Shown here in pieces: positions 17,705 through 24,072 of a DNA stretch of 35,033 nt. Source of the stretch: Verrucomicrobiota bacterium (GTDB taxonomy: Bacteria > Verrucomicrobiota > Verrucomicrobiia > Opitutales > UBA2995); contig JAQBYJ010000060.1 in assembly GCA_027622555.1 (NCBI GenBank), positions 1 to 35,033 on the forward strand, given 5' to 3'. The position numbers were made by a program, and so were the translations under genes. The first letter of the stretch is position 1. Every line of letters starts with the position of its first letter. Under the pieces are notes generated by a model. It had not been told where the DNA came from and did not search any database. It was given only the letters and a program-made list of their open reading frames with translations.

Positions 17705-18240
17705 TCTTCGATCATTTGGCTGGTGTGTTTAATTAGCCGGATGTCATCGACAACTTTTTCGATTAGAAAAAGCAGCCAGGTAAAACCGGCCAGTGGAAAT
17801 GAAATGTAAATGGTGGCCATATTGATCCCACTCATTTCGGAGGACTGAATGAAACCGAATTGTGCGAATTCGATTCCGAATACAATAAAGATACCGGACA
17901 TGGCTCCAATGAAACTATGCACGATCAGATTCCTTATTCCCTGACTTCGTTTCGTAATAGGATTGGGGAGTAGATCGACGTCGAAGTGTGTGCCATCACG
18001 AACAGCAATCATTGCCCCGATCATGATAATCCAAACAAAGCAGAATCGCGCTACTTCTTCCGTCCAGATATAGCGGGGAATGATTCCTGTATAACGGGAC
18101 AATATCTGAAGTGAAACCGGGACAATGATAAGGGCCATGAGTGCGGTGATCGAAACAATCAATACCCGGTGGTATCCGCTGTTAAATGACCTCAATACGC
18201 CCAGCAGTAAGCCGGGTATTTTTTTAACCCTAGATTTCAT
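17701..18240 (-). CDS. dctQ: TRAP transporter small permease (DctQ)
   Basis: The 179-residue protein has four predicted transmembrane segments (about 28-48, 65-83, 105-128, 143-162). The DctQ signature is IWTEEVARFCFVWIIMIGA followed by RDGTHFDVDLLPNP. It pairs with DctM in the inner membrane. It lies 29 bases after dctP and overlaps dctM by 4 bases. The N-terminus is basic (MKSRVKKIPG). Confidence 0.95.
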   Translation of the reverse strand: MKSRVKKIPGLLLGVLRSFNSGYHRVLIVSITALMALIIVPVSLQILSRYTGIIPRYIWTEEVARFCFVWIIMIGAMIAVRDGTHFDVDLLPNPITKRSQGIRNLIVHSFIGAMSGIFIVFGIEFAQFGFIQSSEMSGINMATIYISFPLAGFTWLLFLIEKVVDDIRLIKHTSQMIEE

Positions 18241-18269
18241 CTGTTAGGCGCAGCGAATAAATGACAGGG

Positions 18270-19262
18270 TTATTGAATTTCATTAATTCTTTTCAGCACC
18301 TCGGCGGCTCCGATTTCATTGGCGTAGGATTCTTTTACGGGAGTCGCCAGTTTGAGCAATGTTTCACGCTCCGTGAATGTATGAGTCTTCAACTTTTTTT
18401 CCGACTCCATTTGAGCTAGAATTTCAGCATCCTGGGAGGATTCCATTTGCCGACCAAAAGCTCCTGCTTCTTTTCCCGCTTTGAGGATTGCAGCTTGCAG
18501 ATCTTCAGGAAGGCGCCGAAACGTTTTACCACTAAAACACAAGGGTCGAACGGTGATGGCGTGCTGAGTGAGTGAGATATCCGGGCCCACTTCGTAAAAT
18601 TTCATCTGCTGGATCCCCGCGGCTTCATTTTCTGCAGCATCGATGACTCCGGTCTGGATTGCGTTATAAACTTCGTTGTAGGCGATGACTGTCGGGGTCG
18701 CGGTTATGGCTTGAAACATTTGGGTCTGAATGGGCGCTCCCATGACACGAATATCGAGCCCTTCTAGCTCGGCCATATTTGTAACGGGTTTATTAACGAT
18801 CAAGTGACGGGTTCCACCGCCCGCGTAGCCGATGAACATCACATCGGCACGTTTCAAGACATCATCAGCGATGGGTTGAAGGGCGTCACCATCTAGTACC
18901 TTGTTCCAATGATGGATGTCACGGAAGAGAAATGGCATGTCCATCAGCGGTGCCGCCTTTGAGAAGGTCGACATGTGGGACGGGGAAACCAGGCCGAAAT
19001 CAACGGACAGCCCTTGACTCATATAACCGAAGTAGTCCTTTTCCAGGCCAAGCTCACTATTCATGTAGATTTCAAATTCAATCGGCTGACCGTAGTATTC
19101 CTTCACTAATTCCTCGAATTTAATAAGCGTCTGAGTGTAGCTGTGATTTTCGTCAAATTGGGAGGCGCCTCGAAGTCGAATGACACCGTCACCTTTTGAG
19201 CAGCCAAAATAAGTGAAGGAGAATAGTATTATGGTTAGGGCGATAAAGAAGAGTCTTTTCAT
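18270..19262 (-). CDS. dctP: TRAP transporter substrate-binding protein (DctP)
   Basis: The 330-residue binding protein is first in the operon. The N-terminus (RLFFIALTIILFSFTYFGC) suggests either a lipoprotein at Cys21 or a cleaved signal. DctP features are IYMNSELG, GLVSPSHMSTFSKAAPLMDMPFLF and ELEGLDIRVMGAPIQ, where Arg172 is at the position that salt-bridges the ligand carboxylate in characterised DctP proteins. AIQTGVIDAAENEAAG follows. The ligand is thus probably an organic acid such as a uronate, sialic acid or other sugar acid. Context (acetylesterase downstream, sulfatase divergent) favours a sugar acid. A 31-bp inverted repeat lies 52 bases upstream of its start. Confidence 0.95.
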   Translation of the reverse strand: MKRLFFIALTIILFSFTYFGCSKGDGVIRLRGASQFDENHSYTQTLIKFEELVKEYYGQPIEFEIYMNSELGLEKDYFGYMSQGLSVDFGLVSPSHMSTFSKAAPLMDMPFLFRDIHHWNKVLDGDALQPIADDVLKRADVMFIGYAGGGTRHLIVNKPVTNMAELEGLDIRVMGAPIQTQMFQAITATPTVIAYNEVYNAIQTGVIDAAENEAAGIQQMKFYEVGPDISLTQHAITVRPLCFSGKTFRRLPEDLQAAILKAGKEAGAFGRQMESSQDAEILAQMESEKKLKTHTFTERETLLKLATPVKESYANEIGAAEVLKRINEIQ

Positions 19263-19313
19263 ATACTTGAGTTAAAATGATTGGTAAGCTTGGAGATTAC
19301 TCAACAAAGAAAG

Positions 19314-19344
19314 GGTAAACCAAGAGAAGGTGAATTGGTTTGCC
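19314..19344. promoter_or_regulatory. 31-bp inverted repeat in the divergent dctP/sulfatase promoter region
   Basis: GGTAAACCAA (19314-19323) and TTGGTTTGCC (19335-19344) are inverted repeats matching at 9 of 10 positions, separated by 11 bases. Half-site centres are 21 bases apart, about two helical turns. It sits in the 116-base gap between dctP (minus) and the sulfatase (plus). This is what an operator shared by two divergent transcripts would look like. A hairpin in the sulfatase leader is the alternative. No regulator gene is visible in the window. Confidence 0.5.
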
Positions 19345-19378
19345 TGGTTGTTAGTGGGAACCTCAAAATATACGCCTT

Positions 19379-20812
19379 ATGTTTTTTCGAATTTCACTTT
19401 TCCTTTTGGTAGTGCTCACCGCTTTAACGGCCCAGGACCGTTCTCCCAACATCGTTTACATCATGTCGGACGAATTGTCCTACTTTGAACTGGGACATAT
19501 GGGGAACCCCTACATAAAAACCCCGAATATCGACCGCATGGCGGCGAATGGCTTGAGGTTTACGAATGCACTGGCTGCATCCCCTGTGTGTGGTCCACTT
19601 CGTGGGTGCCTGATGACGGGTAAACATGCCGGTCATGCATCTGTTCGGGATAACCCTGGCGGCACACCCATTCGAGCTGAAGAAGAAACCATAGCGTCAG
19701 TGCTGAAACAAAAAAATTATGCCACGGGTGGTTTTGGTAAGTGGGGCGCGGGAGGCCGCGGTTCAACCGGTGTTCCTGAAAAGCATGGGTTCGACGTGTT
19801 CTTTGGTTACTATGATCAGGTTCACGCCCATAGCTTTTATCCTCCTTACCTGATTCGGAACAGCGAAGAAGTCCCCCTGATGGGCAATATCGGAGGTCGG
19901 CATGGGAAAACTTACTCCCATTACCCCATCGTGGAAGAAGGTCTTGAGTTTATTCGTAAGAACAAGGACCGACCTTTTTTTGCCTACTTTCCGTTTACTC
20001 CGCCGCATGGAATGTTCGACATTCCAGCCGACGATCCAGCTTGGGAGCAATATGTGGGCGAGGCCTGGATCAATGACCCTTCTATCGATCAGGAAGCGAA
20101 GAACTATGCGGCCATGTGTACCATGGTCGACAACAACCTCGGCTCGATCTTGGCCCTACTGGAGGAACTGAATCTGGCCGAGAATACGATCGTGTTTTTT
20201 ACCGGCGACAATGGCGGACAGGAACGGTTTAAAAACAACGAGCATCCTCACGGATTTTTTGCTCCTAACGTGAATCCGAAAACAGGAGTGGTGTTCCGGG
20301 GTAGCAAGGGCAACCTTTACGAAGGTGGTTTGAAGATTCCGTACCTTGTTCAATGGTCCGGAAAAATCGAGCCTGCGCGGGTCAGTGATTTTGTTTTTAC
20401 ACAATACGATGTGATGGCAACCCTTGCGGACCTCACAGGAACCGAAGTCCCAGAGAATACGGATGGTAGCTCTATCCTTCCGGAAATTTTGGGCGAGTCT
20501 GGTCGGTCATACAGCCATGATATGTTTTATTGGGAATATCGCGGACAAACAGCTGTTCGTTTTGAAAACTGGAAAGCCATTCAACCCAATGAATCTCAGG
20601 ACTGGGAGTTGTATAACTTGGGGTCTGACGTTTCAGAATCCATAAACCTGTCCAAAAGACACCCTGACATTCTTTCGAAAATGAAAGCCTTTGCGGTTGC
20701 CTCACACGAGCCTGTCAGGCCTGGAACTTTTCACGACCCCAAACGAGAACTTCACGAACGAGATCGTTGGGCGAAATGGGGAACTTCAGGCGAAGACTCT
20801 CAAAGAAAGTAA
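19379..20812 (+). CDS. Exported type I sulfatase with CGPLR active-site motif
   Basis: The 477-residue protein has a signal peptide (FFRISLFLLVVLTALTAQ). SPNIVYIMSDELSYFELGHMG carries metal ligand Asp31, with Glu32 in place of the usual second Asp. The formylglycine motif is C71-G-P-L-R-G within ASPVCGPLRGCLMTGKHAGH. It satisfies the core C-x-P-x-R but has Leu where Ser is normal. GGFGKWGAGGRGSTGVPEKHGFDVFFGY and FFTGDNGGQ complete the site in the usual order. It should hydrolyse sulfate esters in the periplasm or outside the cell after Cys71 is oxidised. It is transcribed alone, divergent from the TRAP operon, with which it may share the 19314 inverted repeat. It ends 28 bases from the convergent gene at 20841. 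Confidence 0.92.
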   Translation: MFFRISLFLLVVLTALTAQDRSPNIVYIMSDELSYFELGHMGNPYIKTPNIDRMAANGLRFTNALAASPVCGPLRGCLMTGKHAGHASVRDNPGGTPIRAEEETIASVLKQKNYATGGFGKWGAGGRGSTGVPEKHGFDVFFGYYDQVHAHSFYPPYLIRNSEEVPLMGNIGGRHGKTYSHYPIVEEGLEFIRKNKDRPFFAYFPFTPPHGMFDIPADDPAWEQYVGEAWINDPSIDQEAKNYAAMCTMVDNNLGSILALLEELNLAENTIVFFTGDNGGQERFKNNEHPHGFFAPNVNPKTGVVFRGSKGNLYEGGLKIPYLVQWSGKIEPARVSDFVFTQYDVMATLADLTGTEVPENTDGSSILPEILGESGRSYSHDMFYWEYRGQTAVRFENWKAIQPNESQDWELYNLGSDVSESINLSKRHPDILSKMKAFAVASHEPVRPGTFHDPKRELHERDRWAKWGTSGEDSQRK

Positions 20813-20840
20813 ATAATCCAGGTTCTGGAAAAAGACTCGA

Positions 20841-21725
20841 TTAGTTATTCTCGGCTTCCGGTTCCACTTCATTCGAGATGACCTCGATCTCTCCCATTTC
20901 AACACGGGACTTATCGTCGATCCGTCTCTGGGTAAGTCCTTTGATGTTCTTCCCAAAATAATCGCCGGCCACGTAGTTCATTTCCTGGATAGCATCCTGG
21001 TAGGATTGTCCAACGGCGCGAATACTGTACCGCGTTGTCCAAAGAAGCTCTAATTCGTTGTTCAGCATTTTCTGGAGATCATAAGCGATCAATACTACAA
21101 AATACCGCTCTTCAGCGAGCAGGGTTTTCAGTAATTCCTCTTCCCGCCTCGTGATGTTCTGATGAAACGCTTCTTCCATTCCGAGTAGCTGCGCCTTGTA
21201 GTAAATCGACCGGTCGTTTCCATCGGCGTAAGAATCTGCCGCTGCCATATTGAATCCAAAATCCGCGGTAGCGTTCATTTCACCTGGAGTAAGCGTGGCC
21301 CCTCCCGCTCCTGCATTTGCTACGGTATCATTGAATCCGCGATCTTCCAAGGAAGTGTAACCGAGCAATTCATCGTCACTTACAGTTTCTGTGGTTCGCC
21401 CCCAGTGAACGACGATGACCAGATCGCTTTTTGTGCGGTCGAGCTCCGGATAATAATTTTGTTTCTGAAGATGCACCGCCATATTATGGACAATATCCTC
21501 GAACGTCAGCTCTTTCATGCCTTTGTCGAAGGTGGTTCCAGGGTGGTAATTGCCCTTCATAAACTGATAAGTTTGTATTTTTTTTGTCTTATCCGTTGCT
21601 CGCGCTTTTACATAATCCTCTGACGCAACTGCTTTTATTGCTATTCGATTGACCGCTTGTGCCTCGGTTAAAAACAGAAAAATTACGGCCGTGAAAGCAA
21701 CTGGGAAACGGAGGATGTGTTTCAT
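20841..21725 (-). CDS. Exported protein of unknown function, paralog B
   Basis: I do not recognise the family with certainty. The start chosen is the ATG at 21725, which begins a signal peptide (KHILRFPVAFTAVIFLFLTEAQA) and gives 294 residues, matching the 296 of the neighbour at 21772. A longer reading from 21842 overlaps the neighbour and has no signal. Blocks shared with the paralog are NRI.IKAVAS, KKIQTY, ELTFEDIV, GYTSLED, EERYFVVLIAYD, TRYSIRAVGQS, VAGDYFGKNIKGL and KSRVEMGEIEVI. The layout (small lipid-free secreted protein with DLVIVVHWG and an acidic tail) loosely recalls DUF4136-type envelope proteins, but I would not assign it. Confidence 0.8.
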   Translation of the reverse strand: MKHILRFPVAFTAVIFLFLTEAQAVNRIAIKAVASEDYVKARATDKTKKIQTYQFMKGNYHPGTTFDKGMKELTFEDIVHNMAVHLQKQNYYPELDRTKSDLVIVVHWGRTTETVSDDELLGYTSLEDRGFNDTVANAGAGGATLTPGEMNATADFGFNMAAADSYADGNDRSIYYKAQLLGMEEAFHQNITRREEELLKTLLAEERYFVVLIAYDLQKMLNNELELLWTTRYSIRAVGQSYQDAIQEMNYVAGDYFGKNIKGLTQRRIDDKSRVEMGEIEVISNEVEPEAENN

Positions 21726-21771
21726 TTTAGAGGAGAATTTAGAGGTGATAAATTTAAAGTATCTGTGTTGC

Positions 21772-22662
21772 TTACTGTTTATTACCTGGAATGACGAAGA
21801 AAGTTTCATGTTTAACCTGGTTGCTATTGTCTGGCTCCGCATCTGATCCAGTTGCGATTACTTCAATCTCTCCCATTTCCACACGGCTTTTGTCGGTCGC
21901 ACGGTTCTTGTTCAAGCCCTTTATGTTTTTGCCGTAATAGTCTCCGGCTACCAGGTTCATGTCCCGGATGGCCTGGCTGAAAGACTGACCGACAGCGCGA
22001 ATGCTGTAACGGGTTGACCAGAGCAACTTGGTCTCCCCTTTTTTAATCAACGGAAAGTCGTAAGCCATCAACACGACAAAATACCGCTCCTCCTGCAACA
22101 TGGACTTCAGCTCGTGCTCCTCAGTGGACGACGTCCGCCTATCATAAGCCTCTTCCATGTCCAGGAGTTGGGCTTTTTTATAGGTGGATTGCTCGTTGGA
22201 TTGATTCATGTTTTCAGCCACACTTCGCATGAACTGAAAATCGGCCAGGGCCCCGGCATCCATATCTTCTGAGTAACCCATGTCTTCGAGTGACGTATAC
22301 CCCATCATCTCTTCGAAAGATTCCTCATAGTCGGTCACACCGTAGTGCACCACGATAAGCAGATCACCTTCGCCGACCAAAGGATGATTGTAGTAGCCTT
22401 GCTGTTTTAGATGCTCGGCCATGTCCGTGACAATATCCATGAAGGTAAATTCCTTCAATCCCCGATTTTTGGTCCTGCCCGGATAAAAACGACCTTCAAC
22501 GAAATTGTAGGTTTGGATCTTTTTTTCGCCATCCAGAGCCCGGTCTTTTACGTACTCTGCAGAAGCCACTGCCTTGATCACAATTCGGTTTGCTGCATTG
22601 AGCGAGCAAATGGAGAAAATTGAAATAAGCAGAAAAAAAAGTGAGGCGAAAACGATCTTCAT
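21772..22662 (-). CDS. Exported protein of unknown function, paralog A
   Basis: The 296-residue protein has a signal peptide (IVFASLFFLLISIFSICSLNA). It is about half identical by eye to the downstream gene at 20841, from which it is separated by 46 bases, so the pair is a tandem duplication. Conserved blocks are ANRIVIKAVAS, KKIQTYNFVEG, DLLIVVHYG, GYTSLEDMGY, EERYFVVLMAYD, TRYSIRAVGQS, VAGDYYGKNIKGL and DKSRVEMGEIEVI. The central segment between GYTSLED and the KAQLL.MEEA block differs in length and sequence from paralog B. No cysteine-based or catalytic motif is evident. Secretion plus tight C-terminal conservation suggests an envelope role. Confidence 0.82.
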   Translation of the reverse strand: MKIVFASLFFLLISIFSICSLNAANRIVIKAVASAEYVKDRALDGEKKIQTYNFVEGRFYPGRTKNRGLKEFTFMDIVTDMAEHLKQQGYYNHPLVGEGDLLIVVHYGVTDYEESFEEMMGYTSLEDMGYSEDMDAGALADFQFMRSVAENMNQSNEQSTYKKAQLLDMEEAYDRRTSSTEEHELKSMLQEERYFVVLMAYDFPLIKKGETKLLWSTRYSIRAVGQSFSQAIRDMNLVAGDYYGKNIKGLNKNRATDKSRVEMGEIEVIATGSDAEPDNSNQVKHETFFVIPGNKQ

Positions 22663-22719
22663 GACTGGAATTACGTAACGGTGAATGTTGAGGGACTTTC
22701 AACCGTATCTATGTGAGTG

Positions 22720-22738
22720 AAAACGGCCAAATCGTTTT
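22720..22738 (-). terminator. Possible weak terminator after the DUF1501 gene
   Basis: AAAACG and CGTTTT form perfect 6-base arms around a 7-base loop. On the minus strand the 3' arm ends in a T run. It sits 58 bases after the DUF1501 stop and before the paralog A start. A second imperfect inverted repeat (ACGGTGAA / TTCAACCGT, 22678-22706) lies closer to paralog A. The stem is short, so this is tentative. Confidence 0.25.
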
Positions 22739-22795
22739 ACCGGTTACACCATGCTGAAACCCACCAAGGCACGTAGAAATAAAAGGCTGGGGGAA

Positions 22796-24070
22796 TCACG
22801 AAAATAAATCCGGAATTGGCTGTCCCCGATCGGTGATTGGAATAGGGCGGTCTCCGTGAAGCAGGTTCTTGCTGTAATCTACTCCCAGCGCGTGGTGGAT
22901 CGTAGCATGCAGGTCGGGCACGGACACGAGATTCTCCAGTATGTTTTTGGAATGATCGTCCGTGCTTCCGTAAGCGCCGCAATGATTGAGGCCACCCCCA
23001 GCAAGCGCCACACTGAAGGCAGAGCCTTGGTGGCCACGACCCCCGGCCACATCAAAAGAAGACGGGCGACCAAACTCGCCAGCAACTACGATGAGAGTGC
23101 TGTCGAGTAGCTTGTGGTTTTCGAGATCATCAATCAAGGCTGCCAGCGCTGTGTCCAATTCCTGTATAAGCAGGTGCTGCCCTTCCTGACCTTCGCGGTG
23201 AGTATCCCATCCGGTGCCGTTTTTAAAATTCAAGTTATGCAGCACTTCGACAAATCGGGTACCCCGTTGCACAAGACGCCGTGCCAAGAGGCAGCGTTGA
23301 CCAAACTCTCCGCCATACGTTTGCCGCAGGCTGTCCGTTTCCCGATCGAGTTGGAAAACTTTGGAGAATCCACCCCGGCTCATTTGCAGGCTGGTGTCCA
23401 TGACGGTTTCGTACTCTAGCAAAGGATCCTCCATTGGAACCGTCCGGGCAATCTCATCCCGCATGTTTTTCAACATCCTTTGTCGGCGCAGGTCTCTGGC
23501 TTCGCTCACGGTTGGCGGTCTTGTAAAACCTACCGGACCTCTGTCCGTATCCGTCACATACAGGTAGCCGTATTTTGCCCCCAGGAAACCCGCGCCACGC
23601 GAATTGCTCGGAGGACCGCAAACGACATATCCCGGCATTCCGATATCGGCTGAGCCCAATTCGTGATTCACGATAGCGCCAATGGAAGGGTAGACAACCG
23701 TGCCACTCACAGGGCGTCCGGTATGCATAAAGTTGACCGCCGCCGCATGTTCATTAATCACCTCATGGTGCACACTTCTGACCAGGGTCATACGGTCCAA
23801 TCGCGCTGCTGTCTGGTGCAAATGTTCGCAAACCTGTACGCCCTTAACGGCGGTATCGATAGCGGGATAGGCGGAACCAGCAATTCTTTGCAACGGATCA
23901 CCCAGAGCCTTGGGATCCCAGGTATCAACCTGGGCGTTTCCTCCACCCAGCCAGATGAAAATACACGATTGGGCTGGGCCCTTCGGAATTTGATTGGATC
24001 GCAGCCCGGCTGGGAGCGCAGTCAGCATCGCCCCACCGGCGGATGTCTTAAGGAATGTTCTGCGATTCAT
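22796..24070 (-). CDS. Tat-exported DUF1501 protein (module 2 partner)
   Basis: The 424-residue protein begins NRRTFLKTSAGGAMLTALP, a twin-arginine signal. DUF1501 features are CIFIWLGGGNAQVDTWDPK, LVRSVHHEVINEHAAAV, the tail region VVAGEFGRPSSFDVAGGRGH, SVALAGGGLNHCGAYGSTDD and LHATIHHALGVD. DUF1501 belongs, as I recall, to the alkaline phosphatase-like clan. It is nearly always encoded next to DUF1549/DUF1553 cytochromes, as here, where it starts 2 bases after the cytochrome stop. The histidines and acidic residues could bind metal. The reaction is unknown. Confidence 0.94.
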   Translation of the reverse strand: MNRRTFLKTSAGGAMLTALPAGLRSNQIPKGPAQSCIFIWLGGGNAQVDTWDPKALGDPLQRIAGSAYPAIDTAVKGVQVCEHLHQTAARLDRMTLVRSVHHEVINEHAAAVNFMHTGRPVSGTVVYPSIGAIVNHELGSADIGMPGYVVCGPPSNSRGAGFLGAKYGYLYVTDTDRGPVGFTRPPTVSEARDLRRQRMLKNMRDEIARTVPMEDPLLEYETVMDTSLQMSRGGFSKVFQLDRETDSLRQTYGGEFGQRCLLARRLVQRGTRFVEVLHNLNFKNGTGWDTHREGQEGQHLLIQELDTALAALIDDLENHKLLDSTLIVVAGEFGRPSSFDVAGGRGHQGSAFSVALAGGGLNHCGAYGSTDDHSKNILENLVSVPDLHATIHHALGVDYSKNLLHGDRPIPITDRGQPIPDLFS

Positions 24071-24072
24071 AA

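Noticed and set aside
21726-21842. 39-residue N-terminal extension of paralog B
   Set aside because: It overlaps paralog A, lacks a signal peptide, and makes the protein longer than its paralog. The ATG at 21725 restores both.
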